Origin: Wocania_A sp965224845
GTDB lineage: Bacteria > Bacteroidota > Bacteroidia > Flavobacteriales > Flavobacteriaceae
DNA: 64,000 nt
Direction of reading: 5' to 3'
NCBI GenBank assembly: GCA_965224845.1
Contig: CBDDAJ010000016.1
Location: forward strand, 1 to 64,000
Positions 1-8,945 of the stretch are shown one piece after another. The notes below the pieces were generated by a model, which was not told where the DNA came from, did no database searches, and saw only the letters and a list, made by a program, of their open reading frames with translations. Position numbers and translations under genes: made by a program. Every line of letters starts with the position of its first letter. Within the stretch, counting starts at the first letter, position 1.

Positions 1-704
1 AAATCCTGAATTAATTTAGATAATTTGGTTTTTAACTCTTGCGGTTGTTTCATTGGGTTTCCTTGAAATTCTTCAGGAACTACTACTGGAGCAATTTCAA
101 AATATTCAAACATAGCATCAGCCCAAACCGCATGATCTCCACTTGCATCATCACCTGCATTTTCAACAATTAACTCTAAAAGGCCTCGCTCTATTTTTAG
201 ATGGATTGCTTTAGCCGGATCACCCTGTTTAATAATTCCACTATTGAAAATCTCTTTTCCATTTTGGCGTATTATAAATACCACACTACCTTTGCTTATC
301 TTTCCTCCTGCTCCTTCTACTCCAAGAAATTGCTTTTTTGATGGTGTTACATTATAAAAAATGCGCTTCCCGTCTGTTAAAGGAATAGTTTTAATCGTTT
401 TTAATTTATAGTCTATCTTAGAATCGTTAACACCAACTTTCGCTATAAAGGTTCGAGCATTATTCGTTTTAATTTTAATAACAGACCTGGAATGAACTCC
501 AACACCGTTTTTATAGGAAACTCCTGCAATGGATAAAGGTGCTCCACTAACCGATTTATTAATGGTAGGAGCACTAAAGGTTTGTTGAGATAGTGAAACT
601 TGCAAATCTTTTAGAAACACCTGGGATTGTGCTTTTGCTAGTTGACTAATACTCAATAAGACAAAAAATAAGAATACAGTCTGCTTTTTTTTAAAACGCT
701 TCAT
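1..704 (-). CDS. NPCBM-domain secreted protein, N-terminal part (probable glycosidase)
   Basis: This gene is cut by the left edge of the window. The start codon is the ATG at 704, and about 234 codons are visible. The product opens with a Sec signal peptide (basic MKRFKKKQ, then a hydrophobic stretch ending LAKAQ). It continues into an NPCBM/NEW2-type beta-sandwich at about residues 27-175. Hallmarks of that domain are SAPTINKSVSGAPLSIAG, the KNGVGVHSRS turn and a late HAVWADA motif. NPCBM domains bind carbohydrate and are usually fused to glycoside hydrolases such as GH27 alpha-galactosidases, but the catalytic part lies outside the window, so the family cannot be named. It is the last gene seen in transcription order, 60 bases after the GH95 stop codon. 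Confidence 0.75.
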   Translation of the reverse strand, partial: MKRFKKKQTVFLFFVLLSISQLAKAQSQVFLKDLQVSLSQQTFSAPTINKSVSGAPLSIAGVSYKNGVGVHSRSVIKIKTNNARTFIAKVGVNDSKIDYKLKTIKTIPLTDGKRIFYNVTPSKKQFLGVEGAGGKISKGSVVFIIRQNGKEIFNSGIIKQGDPAKAIHLKIERGLLELIVENAGDDASGDHAVWADAMFEYFEIAPVVVPEEFQGNPMKQPQELKTKLSKLIQD

Positions 705-764
705 TAATTTTTATAATTAAACTCTTTTGGATAACGACTTGCATCATCCTATTTTATTATACAT

Positions 765-3149
765 TTACTTAATTATGTTAAGGTTTTTATCTAACCAGAT
801 TTTCTCGTTTCCAGGCAACTCAACAGCACGCATTAAGGTCTCATACTTAACCTTATAAACGCCATCTTTTTTTGACAATAGCCCTACTTTTTTTAACCTT
901 CCTTCTTGCCATTCAATATCAACCTCTATATTTCCTCTTGCCTTTAATCCTTTTATCTTGCCTGTTTTCCAGTTTTTTGGCAAAGCAGGAAGTATTCTTA
1001 TAAAAGATTCATGAGATTGCATGAGTAACTCTGCAACCCCGGCTGTATATCCAAAGTTTCCATCAATTTGAAAAGGAGGGTGTTCATCAAATAAATTATC
1101 TGCAACAGATATCTGCATAAATTTTTTAATGTTTTCTTGCGCTGAAGTAGCATCTAATAAACGTGCATTTAAATTAATCATCCAAGCTCTACTCCAACCA
1201 GTTCCTGCTCCACCATATTGCAAACGGTAATCGATTGTTCTTTGTGCTGCTTTAAAAGCAGCTGTATCTGCAACAGTAATTTGATTACTTGGGTGCAATG
1301 CATATAAATGCGACATGTGCCTATGCCCTTTTTCAGGCTCTTCATAGGCTTCATTCCATTCTAAAATACGGCCTTCATCACTTACAACCACTCCAGGAAA
1401 CAGCTTTTCTCTTTTAGCGCTTAGCGCTTTTGTAAAATCATCTTCAATACTTAAAATTTCAGCTGCTTTTAGTACATTATCAAAAACTTCAGCAATAATT
1501 TGATGCCCCATCGCTGCACCGTATGAAATTGCAGCGGGTTTACCATCGTTAGCAAAGTATGAGTTTTCCGGAGAAGTCTCAGGTGTAGAAACCCACTTTT
1601 GGGTATTCTCATCCCAAACGAGCCATTCGGCATAAAACTCGGCTATTGATTTAAGATACGGATATACCTGGTTTTTTAAAAACGCCTCATCTTTTGTATA
1701 ATTATAATGCTCCCAGTAATGCTGCCCTAACCAGCCGCCACCATGAATCCAAGATCCCCAATAGGGTCTTGCGGCTCGCATCCAAGCAGGTGCCCATAAG
1801 TCTGTTGCATGATGCATTACAGCACCTCTTTCTACGCCATATTGTTCTTTAGCCGTTATTTTACCTCGTTCTAATAAGCGATTGGAAAAATCAAATAGAG
1901 GCAGGTGCATTTCGCTTAAATTAGTAACCTCAGCCGGCCAATAATTCATTTGAAGGTTAATATTCAAATGATAATCGGCATTCCAGGGAGCTTCAATATG
2001 CTCATTCCATATGCCTTGTAAATTAGCAGGATTTGTTCCTGGTCTTGAAGATGAAATAAGTAAGTATCTACCGAATTTAAATAATTTAGCCGCCAAGTCC
2101 GGATCATCATCTCCATCTATAATACGCTGTAATCGCTTATCAGTAGGAATCGTATCTAATGCTTTATCGCCCAAACTTAGTTCAACTCTATCATAATATT
2201 TTTGGTAATCTTCTATATGATTTTTTAGAAGTTCACTAAACGATTTATTTGATGCCTTTTTTAAAACAGCAGTATTGATAGCTTTATAATCTTCATGATA
2301 GAATGATGTTTTACAAGACAAAATGAGTGTTACCTTTTTTACCTCTGTTAAAACCAGTTTTCCTTGATCGGCTTTTATGCTTCCTGATGAATTTTTAACT
2401 TTCAATCGTGTTTCAAACTCTACACCATAATCTATTGGAAATGGCTCATTCATCTTTTTACCTCCATATTGAGTTACCATGCCTTCCATAACTATTTCAT
2501 CATTTGATGGATTAGAAACAGTAACTGTTTTACGGCCTTTATCTTCAGGACGATTTAAGGCAACACTAAAATTCATTCCAGCTTTTGCATCGGTTTCTAA
2601 CTCAACAATTAAAACATCGTCTGCAGCAGATGCAAAGACTTTTTGTGAATAATTGTTACCACCTGACGTATAATTTACAGTGGATATCGCATGATTTAAA
2701 TTTAAACTTCTAGTATAGTTTTCTACTTCTCTATCTTTTAAAAAATCTATGAACAAATCTCCCATCGTTTGGTGTGATCTCAAAACCGATTTATACGAGA
2801 ACCGTTCTACAATGAGTTCATCAACTTTATGGGCATCGCCTTCTTTTAAAAGCCTCCTTAATTCTTCTAAATCTGCTTTATTTCCTTTTGAGTCTCCCCA
2901 ATCGGGGCCACCAGGCCACATAGAATCTTCATTTAACTGAATTCTTTCATGGTTTGGGTTTCCAAAAACCATAGCACCTAAACGTCCATTACCAACAGGT
3001 AAAGCTTCCATCCATTTAGATGCGGGTTGTTCATACCATAAAATGTCGTTGTAATTTTGTTCTTTTTCTTGACAGGCAACTATCATTAATAAAGCTAGAG
3101 TCATTTTAAAATAACTCGAAAAGCTTATTTGTTTTTTAAATAAATTCAT
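765..3149 (-). CDS. GH95 alpha-L-fucosidase (alpha-1,2-type)
   Basis: This is a full-length GH95 enzyme of 794 aa, predicted to release terminal alpha-1,2-linked L-fucose by inversion (family knowledge). The N-terminal domain carries the family signature EALPVGNGRLGAMVFG followed by IQLNED. The (alpha/alpha)6 domain has HLNINLQMNYW, with Asn396 and Asn398 matching the Asn pair that assists the base in characterised GH95 enzymes. It also has PETSPEN with Glu528, the likely acid, and FQIDGNFG with Asp696. A lipobox-like IVAC around residue 26 suggests a lipoprotein; translation might instead begin at Met16. The gene starts 3 bases after the fuconolactonase stop, which links release of fucose to its oxidation. 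Some GH95 members act on alpha-L-galactose, so the substrate is inferred. Confidence 0.93.
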   Translation of the reverse strand: MNLFKKQISFSSYFKMTLALLMIVACQEKEQNYNDILWYEQPASKWMEALPVGNGRLGAMVFGNPNHERIQLNEDSMWPGGPDWGDSKGNKADLEELRRLLKEGDAHKVDELIVERFSYKSVLRSHQTMGDLFIDFLKDREVENYTRSLNLNHAISTVNYTSGGNNYSQKVFASAADDVLIVELETDAKAGMNFSVALNRPEDKGRKTVTVSNPSNDEIVMEGMVTQYGGKKMNEPFPIDYGVEFETRLKVKNSSGSIKADQGKLVLTEVKKVTLILSCKTSFYHEDYKAINTAVLKKASNKSFSELLKNHIEDYQKYYDRVELSLGDKALDTIPTDKRLQRIIDGDDDPDLAAKLFKFGRYLLISSSRPGTNPANLQGIWNEHIEAPWNADYHLNINLQMNYWPAEVTNLSEMHLPLFDFSNRLLERGKITAKEQYGVERGAVMHHATDLWAPAWMRAARPYWGSWIHGGGWLGQHYWEHYNYTKDEAFLKNQVYPYLKSIAEFYAEWLVWDENTQKWVSTPETSPENSYFANDGKPAAISYGAAMGHQIIAEVFDNVLKAAEILSIEDDFTKALSAKREKLFPGVVVSDEGRILEWNEAYEEPEKGHRHMSHLYALHPSNQITVADTAAFKAAQRTIDYRLQYGGAGTGWSRAWMINLNARLLDATSAQENIKKFMQISVADNLFDEHPPFQIDGNFGYTAGVAELLMQSHESFIRILPALPKNWKTGKIKGLKARGNIEVDIEWQEGRLKKVGLLSKKDGVYKVKYETLMRAVELPGNEKIWLDKNLNIIK

Positions 3150-3152
3150 CGG

Positions 3153-3977
3153 TTATAGGTTATAAAATTTAACGGCATTTTCGCCCATTATTTTTGTTTT
3201 TTCTTCTTTTGACAGTTTTAAAATATAGTCTTCAATAATACTTAATTGTTCTTCATATTTTGCGGCCAGTAAACATACCGGCCAATCAGAACCATATAAA
3301 AGCCTATCTGTTCCAAAAGCATTAAATACGACATCCATATATGGCCTGAAATCTGAAGTTTTCCAATGCTTTAAATTGGCTTCAGTTACCATTCCTGATA
3401 CTTTACAGTATACATTCTGTGCTTCTGATAATGCTGCAATTTTAGTTTTCCACGCATCAATCTTACCTATTTTAATATATGGCTTTGCTAAATGGTCGAT
3501 AACAAATTTTTGATTTGGAAATTTATTCACCAAAGTAATGGCAGCTTCTAATTGCTGAGGAAATATTAAAATATCGTAGGTTAAGTTAAATTGCTGCAAT
3601 TTAGCTATGCCCTTTTGAAAATCTGCACCCAACATAAAATCGTTTGCTTCGGCTTGCACGATATGCCGCACGCCTTTAAATGTTTTATGCTTTGAATAAT
3701 ACACTAAACGTTCCTCTACATGCTTATCTCCTAAATCTACCCAACCAATAACTCCCTTTATGAATGGATTTTGCTCTGCACAACCTAATAAAAACTCGGT
3801 TTCAGCCTCGCTTTGATCTGCCTGTACGGCAACACATCCATCAATATTATTCTTACTTAAAATGGGTTTTAAATCTTTAGGCAAAAAATCTTTTCGAATG
3901 ATTTGCATTGAATCATCTATCCAAGCATCTCGCACTGGATTGAATTTCCAAAAATGTTGATGTGCGTCTATTCTCAT
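3153..3977 (-). CDS. L-fuconolactonase (amidohydrolase superfamily)
   Basis: Predicted to open L-fucono-lactone to L-fuconate, the second step of non-phosphorylating L-fucose catabolism in the cytoplasm. The 274-aa protein has no signal peptide. It starts with the superfamily metal motif DAHQHFW (His6, His8), has DHLAKP at about residues 161-166, and ends the barrel with YGSDWPV (Asp231). Length and motifs match the COG3618 lactonase group, which includes L-fuconolactonase and L-rhamnono-lactonase-like enzymes. Specificity for fucose rests on context: a GH95 fucosidase lies directly downstream, and diketo-acid hydrolase and SDR genes lie elsewhere in the locus. A related aldonolactone or pyrone-dicarboxylate lactone is the main alternative substrate. 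Confidence 0.85.
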   Translation of the reverse strand: MRIDAHQHFWKFNPVRDAWIDDSMQIIRKDFLPKDLKPILSKNNIDGCVAVQADQSEAETEFLLGCAEQNPFIKGVIGWVDLGDKHVEERLVYYSKHKTFKGVRHIVQAEANDFMLGADFQKGIAKLQQFNLTYDILIFPQQLEAAITLVNKFPNQKFVIDHLAKPYIKIGKIDAWKTKIAALSEAQNVYCKVSGMVTEANLKHWKTSDFRPYMDVVFNAFGTDRLLYGSDWPVCLLAAKYEEQLSIIEDYILKLSKEEKTKIMGENAVKFYNL

Positions 3978-3996
3978 TTACTTTTGCTTTTATTTA

Positions 3997-5016
3997 TTAA
4001 TCTTTTATACCAAACTCAAAATTATAATCAGACATTTCTGCTGAATACACCATCCCTTCAATGCCTTTTGGCATTCCCATATCGTAAGGAGAAGGTGTCA
4101 TCCATTTACTTTTAACGCCTTCAATATGAATGGTTCCCTTTTTATTGATTGTTGCAAAAGCATACAGCGGATCTTTATAACCTGCAATATGTGGTAAATT
4201 ACTATATTGATCGTAAAACTTTTTTGGGAAACGGTCTGTACTTTTATATGCATCAGACACCCATTGGTATGACATACTATTAATCTCTATATAATCTATT
4301 CCATTTTGATGAAAATGATAATCTAAATGATTATGTCCATTCATACAACAAATTATTTTTTGCTTGTTGGCCTCTAATATTTTTTGAAGTACTAATCGGT
4401 TTTTTACTCCCCATTGATAATGCCATAAACTTTGATGCGAAAAGACAATAGTAGGTAAATTAGTAGCTTCCAAATCAGCTTTAAACCATTTTATTTGCTC
4501 ATCATCAATAAAGGTTCTTATACTACTATCAACATAAAAATTTGCCTTATTATAATCTATAAATTCTCCATCTTGATATAAAAAATTTGCATCCAAAACA
4601 ATAAAATGTACGCCTTTAAAATTGTATGAATAATATGTTTTGGGCATCTGCCAAAACTCCAACATCTCTTGTTTTGAATTTCTGTCCATATCATGGTTTC
4701 CTAATACATGGTATTTTGGTCCAGAAAATGATCGCCATATTTCTAAAAACCTGCGGTTTTTATTATCGGCCATACAAAAATCTCCAAGTTGAATAATAAA
4801 ATCAACCTGCCTTTCAGCAGCTTTATTTATAAATACTTCTAATCGCTTATCTGCATCTGGCATTAAATCTTTATGTACATCTGCTACAATACCAAAACTT
4901 AAATTTTCAGCACTACTAGTTAACGAAACTGATGGCGTAAAAGAAAGCAAAGTAGTTGGCAAAAAGGCAGTAGTAGCGCCAATTCCTAACTGATTTATAA
5001 ATTTTCTACGCTCCAT
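3997..5016 (-). CDS. Secreted calcineurin-like metallophosphoesterase (copy 1)
   Basis: A dinuclear-metal phosphoesterase of 339 aa. The N-terminus MERRKFINQLGIG resembles a twin-arginine (Tat) signal, so export in folded form is likely. Metal-binding motifs appear in family order: DVHKD (Asp46, His48), GDFC (Asp79), GNHD (Asn107-His108-Asp109), SHQS and NGHNHLDYH. The substrate cannot be read from sequence; phosphomonoesters, phosphodiesters or phosphorylated sugars are all possible. A clear paralogue lies at 8946-9917. The two copies flank a sulfatase/propeller/sulfatase block, which suggests that phosphate or another ester-linked anionic group is removed from the same glycan (inference). 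The sulfatase stop codon lies 5 bases upstream. Confidence 0.82.
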   Translation of the reverse strand: MERRKFINQLGIGATTAFLPTTLLSFTPSVSLTSSAENLSFGIVADVHKDLMPDADKRLEVFINKAAERQVDFIIQLGDFCMADNKNRRFLEIWRSFSGPKYHVLGNHDMDRNSKQEMLEFWQMPKTYYSYNFKGVHFIVLDANFLYQDGEFIDYNKANFYVDSSIRTFIDDEQIKWFKADLEATNLPTIVFSHQSLWHYQWGVKNRLVLQKILEANKQKIICCMNGHNHLDYHFHQNGIDYIEINSMSYQWVSDAYKSTDRFPKKFYDQYSNLPHIAGYKDPLYAFATINKKGTIHIEGVKSKWMTPSPYDMGMPKGIEGMVYSAEMSDYNFEFGIKD

Positions 5017-5021
5017 CCCTT

Positions 5022-6485
5022 TTATTGAATTACAGTATTATAAATCGATTCTAAATCTAAAGCATCTCCTTTTTCTTTTTGTAATTGAACTAAATCATTA
5101 AAAAGTGATTTTATTTTAGTTATACTTTCAGGCTTAGATGCCATATCATTTAACTCTAAAGGGTCTTCTTTAAGGTTATATAATAAGACTTTTTTTGATT
5201 TAGGATAAAGGATTAACTTATAATTATCTTTTCTTATCATACGCTGAGAAGCTTTCTCATAAACGCCATAAATACTGTTATAACTACTTTTAGCTTGTGT
5301 GCCTTTGGCTAAGTCTAAAAAGCTATTAAACTCTATATATTCTGGCTTTTTAACACCAGAAATATCTAATGCTGTAGCCATAACATCCTGTAAATAAATA
5401 TCTGTATCTATTTTTTTTCCTTTATCAATGTTAGGACCAACAACCATTAATGGTACTCTTATACTATGATCGTACATATTTTGTTTTCCAAGAAGACCAT
5501 GCTCGCCTATAGCCAAGCCATGATCTGAAGTAAAGAAAATATAAGTATTTTCTTTTAATCCATTTTTTTCTAAAGCTTCTATAATATCCTTTATTTGGTC
5601 ATCTAAATGTGTCGTAATAGCATAGTATTCTTGCCGATTTACTTTTACTGCATATTCAGTTCTTGGGAATGGAGCTAATTTTTCATCTCTTAAACCACGC
5701 CCTGCCCCCATGGTTTCTGCATATGGATATTCGGGCATAAAACTCTTAGGTACCGCTATATGCTCTAAAGGATATTGATCTACATAGGCCTTTGGAGATT
5801 GCCTGGGGTCATGAGGTGCATTAAATGCTATATACATAAAAAACGGGTTTTCACTTTTAGCGGCATCAGATATAAACGACACAGCATCATCTTTTACTAA
5901 CTCGCTCCAATGCTTGCCTCCTTTCCAATACCCCCCAAATTCTTTCTTCCAAGGCTTCCATAAAGTATCATTATTATTTAACGGACGGTTATAACCTTCT
6001 GGTGTATCAAAAGGCATTCCTCTTAATACATGACCCACATGGTTAAAAATGGAATCTGGCTTTGCTTGTACATGCCATTTGCCTGTCATATAAGTTTCGT
6101 AACCTGCTGTTTGCATTAACTTAGGCCAGGTTTTATCTAAATCTTCATTTTTAGAATAATTATTAGAAATTTGTTGCGCCCTCCACACAGATCTTCCACT
6201 AATAATCATGGCTCTAGATGCCAAACATATGGCACCATTCCAGCCTCCCATATTATAAGTATGGGTAAATGTTGTTCCCTCTTCTACTAATTTATCCATT
6301 GTTGGAGTAATAACTTCAGGGTTCCCTAAAGCATTAACATCTTTAAAACTCTGGTCATCAGAAAACAAAAAAATAATATTGGGTTTCTCCTTTGTTTTTA
6401 CTGCCAGACTTCCTTTATTAGAATCTTCTTTACACCCTAAAAACAACAGGAGTAATATTATTTTAAAACCAATTATTTTTTTCAT
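5022..6485 (-). CDS. S1-family sulfatase lipoprotein with CLASR active site
   Basis: A formylglycine-dependent sulfatase of 487 aa. It begins with a lipoprotein signal ending LFLGC (Cys18), followed by the metal-binding FSDDQ around residue 42. The active-site peptide is ICLASRAMIISGR. Cys87 is the residue expected to become formylglycine, and Ala occupies the position that is Pro in the canonical C-x-P-S-R motif. Later motifs include HDPRQ and TSDHGLAIGEHGLLGKQ, which close the metal site. It should remove sulfate from a sugar outside the cytoplasm. The sugar and position are unknown; sulfated fucose is a contextual guess. No formylglycine-generating enzyme is present in the window, so maturation depends on a gene elsewhere. 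Confidence 0.88.
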   Translation of the reverse strand: MKKIIGFKIILLLLFLGCKEDSNKGSLAVKTKEKPNIIFLFSDDQSFKDVNALGNPEVITPTMDKLVEEGTTFTHTYNMGGWNGAICLASRAMIISGRSVWRAQQISNNYSKNEDLDKTWPKLMQTAGYETYMTGKWHVQAKPDSIFNHVGHVLRGMPFDTPEGYNRPLNNNDTLWKPWKKEFGGYWKGGKHWSELVKDDAVSFISDAAKSENPFFMYIAFNAPHDPRQSPKAYVDQYPLEHIAVPKSFMPEYPYAETMGAGRGLRDEKLAPFPRTEYAVKVNRQEYYAITTHLDDQIKDIIEALEKNGLKENTYIFFTSDHGLAIGEHGLLGKQNMYDHSIRVPLMVVGPNIDKGKKIDTDIYLQDVMATALDISGVKKPEYIEFNSFLDLAKGTQAKSSYNSIYGVYEKASQRMIRKDNYKLILYPKSKKVLLYNLKEDPLELNDMASKPESITKIKSLFNDLVQLQKEKGDALDLESIYNTVIQ

Positions 6486-6506
6486 TTTTATTAATTTAAG
6501 TCTATA

Positions 6507-7592
6507 CTAATTCGATACTTTAGTTTTTATTGGAATATGAACGTTAAAAGGCAGGTTTAAGCTATCCTTTCCTTTTTTAAGCTGTGCCGCACAAAATAAC
6601 ATAGCTGGTTGTCCTTTATCATCTAGCCAAATTTGAGGGCGTTCTAAATATTGTAACTCACTTACTGTTCCATCTTCCCATACAATTTCTGGTTTCATTA
6701 CACTAGGATTTTTAGAAACCTCCCATGCTTGCCCATTTACAGATGTAAACAATGCTAACCCATGTGTGCCAGTATATAAACCTCTCTGATCATCTAGTAC
6801 GGCATAATATTTTCCATCTTGAAACCATAAAAAAGGATCTTCAGCCTCTTTATCTGTTAAAATTGGGTGTTCTGCAATAATAAATGGCCCTTCAGGGTTT
6901 TTAGCTGTAGCTATACATTGAATCATTCTATTTTTAAGCTCTGGTTTATTAGAGCGTGTTTTAAAAATCATGAGATACAATCCCTCAGGTGTTTTACAAA
7001 CACTGGGGTTTACCATATATCCTTCTGCTCCTTTTCCTTCTTGGTAATCAATCAAAGGCTTTTTTGAAACTTCCCATGGTCCTGAAGGGGTATTGGCAAT
7101 TGCAACGCCAATTCTTTGTCCCCAACGATGATTTTCAGTATCATTCTTTCTTCCAAAATCTTTATTTACATGAGAAATAAAATATAAGTAATACTTACTT
7201 CCAAACTTTTTGATATGCGGATTATGAGCAGATTGTTCGTTCCAGTGTCCTTTGCCAAATCCATCTAATATCACTTTTTCGTGAACATAAGGCCCTCCTA
7301 TATTATTCGCTGTGGCATGTGCTATTACAGAGTAATCCAACCATCCGCCAAAACCTTTAGACCTGGGCCATCTCGAATAATAGAGATGGTATCGCTTATC
7401 TTCACCTTGTACCATAGAAGCTCCCCATATATAATAGTTAGGGTCTTTTAAAACAGAATGAAAGGGAACAGGTTGGATTAATTTACTTAAATCTAATGCT
7501 TCAGTATTTTCAATTACTACCTGCTTTTTGTCCTTACATGAAACTAATACAATAAAAAATGCGATAATTATATTTAGGCTGTTTTGTTGCAT
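6507..7592 (-). CDS. Five-bladed beta-propeller glycosidase, GH43/GH117-like
   Basis: A lipoprotein (signal ending IVLVSC) of 361 aa with the repeated blade pattern of GH43/GH117-clan enzymes. Visible motifs are YYIWGASMV, YHLYYSRWP, IAHATA, SAHNPHIKKFGSKYYLYF, RIGVAIA, MVNPSV and AEDPFLWF. The NP and EDP turns are where this fold places its acidic catalytic residues, but I cannot assign base and acid with confidence. It is closely related to the first 360 residues of the 13630-16041 protein. It lies between two sulfatases, 21 bases from one and 3 from the other, so it probably acts on the same sulfated oligosaccharide. Family naming (GH43, GH117 or an unnumbered group) is uncertain. Confidence 0.7.
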   Translation of the reverse strand: MQQNSLNIIIAFFIVLVSCKDKKQVVIENTEALDLSKLIQPVPFHSVLKDPNYYIWGASMVQGEDKRYHLYYSRWPRSKGFGGWLDYSVIAHATANNIGGPYVHEKVILDGFGKGHWNEQSAHNPHIKKFGSKYYLYFISHVNKDFGRKNDTENHRWGQRIGVAIANTPSGPWEVSKKPLIDYQEGKGAEGYMVNPSVCKTPEGLYLMIFKTRSNKPELKNRMIQCIATAKNPEGPFIIAEHPILTDKEAEDPFLWFQDGKYYAVLDDQRGLYTGTHGLALFTSVNGQAWEVSKNPSVMKPEIVWEDGTVSELQYLERPQIWLDDKGQPAMLFCAAQLKKGKDSLNLPFNVHIPIKTKVSN

Positions 7593-7595
7593 GTC

Positions 7596-8945
7596 TTATA
7601 GTTTCCCTACTTCTCTTTTATTACGAGTTAAATTAGCATCAAATTCTAACATGATCTTCTTCAGTGCTATCGCTTTTTCAGGTAATCTTTCTGCCAAATT
7701 ATAAGCCTCAGAAATATCACTTTCTAAATCAAATAAAAAAGTATCATTTTCAATAATTAGAAGCTTAAACTTTCCTTTTCTTATACCTTGGAGCTCTCCT
7801 TTACTGGAATAATACAAAAATGGTTTGCTTTCTTCTTTTTGTTTTTCTCCTAATAGTGCTGAAGAAACATCAACACCATCTATCTCTTTTTTTGGCAAGT
7901 CCGCACCGCATAAACTTGCAATAGTAGGTAATAAATCCATATTTGTAATAACCTTAGTTTGAAAAGCCCCAGAAGGTATTTTCCCTGGCCACCAAACGAT
8001 ACAAGGTACGCGAACGCCTCCTTCCCAAGTAGTTCCTTTTCCGCCACGAAGTGGCCCTGCAGATCCACCATCGGTTTTAAAGACTTTCCAGGGGCCATTG
8101 TCTGAAGCAAAAACGACTAAAGTATTGCGCGACAAATCATGCTTTTTTAAAGCTTTAAGTATCTCTCCCACACTCCAATCAATTTCTTCAACAGTATCTC
8201 CATATTTACCTCTTACACTCGTGTTTTTAAATTTATCGGAAGCATATATGGGAATATGAGGCATGGGGTGTGCCAGGTATAAAAAGAAAGGGTTGTTTTT
8301 ATGCTTCTCAATAAAATCTACAGCCTTATAAGTAAACCTTTTAGTAAACTGTTGCTGATTTGGGTCTAACTCAATAGTATCTTTTTGAGACATTAATGGA
8401 AGTTGCCATTTGTAGTTTTTATTCCCATAAATATCCTGTTCTTTTCTACTCATATCATTACTAAAAGGGATACCATAAAAGACATCGAAACCTTGGTTGA
8501 CTGGTAAGAATTTTTCTTGAAAGCCTAAATGCCATTTACCAATACAAGCAGTAGCATAATTTTTTTCTTTTAAAATTTCTGCAATAGTTTTTTCTTCTGG
8601 GTTTAAGCCTGTTTTAGATGAAGGAAACAATACGCCCTTTTCTAAACCAACTCTTTTAGGGTAAGCACCTGTTAACAAGGCTGCCCTTGAGGGGGTACAC
8701 ACAGGTGCCGCAACATAAAATTGAGAAAGTTTCATGCCTTGAGTAACCATTTTATCTAATTCGGGGGTATGCAAAGTTGGGTTTCCGTAATTGCTTAAAT
8801 CACCATAACCCAAATCGTCTGTATAAATAATAATTACATTTGGCCTGTCATTGGTTTTAATTTCTTTATTTAATTCTTGAGAATAGCCTTTAGTTCCAAT
8901 AAACAAAAGAGATATTAGTATTTTAAAACCGGTTACTGTTTTCAT
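7596..8945 (-). CDS. S1-family sulfatase with canonical CTPSR active site
   Basis: A secreted sulfatase of 449 aa. A Sec signal peptide (MKTVTGFKILISLLFIG…YSQ) precedes the fold-opening YTDDLGYGDLSNYG, with metal-binding Asp residues near 43-44. The active-site peptide is CTPSRAALLTGAYPKRVG, with Cys83 as the formylglycine precursor. The C-terminal half has HWHLGF-like motifs (GKWHLGFQ), ASDNGPW and GGKGTTWEGGVRVP, typical of arylsulfatase A-like S1 enzymes. It is clearly divergent from the neighbouring CLASR sulfatase, so the two probably remove sulfate from different positions. The start abuts the upstream phosphoesterase stop at 8946 with no gap, indicating co-transcription. The exact S1 subfamily and sugar are not determinable by eye. 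Confidence 0.9.
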   Translation of the reverse strand: MKTVTGFKILISLLFIGTKGYSQELNKEIKTNDRPNVIIIYTDDLGYGDLSNYGNPTLHTPELDKMVTQGMKLSQFYVAAPVCTPSRAALLTGAYPKRVGLEKGVLFPSSKTGLNPEEKTIAEILKEKNYATACIGKWHLGFQEKFLPVNQGFDVFYGIPFSNDMSRKEQDIYGNKNYKWQLPLMSQKDTIELDPNQQQFTKRFTYKAVDFIEKHKNNPFFLYLAHPMPHIPIYASDKFKNTSVRGKYGDTVEEIDWSVGEILKALKKHDLSRNTLVVFASDNGPWKVFKTDGGSAGPLRGGKGTTWEGGVRVPCIVWWPGKIPSGAFQTKVITNMDLLPTIASLCGADLPKKEIDGVDVSSALLGEKQKEESKPFLYYSSKGELQGIRKGKFKLLIIENDTFLFDLESDISEAYNLAERLPEKAIALKKIMLEFDANLTRNKREVGKL

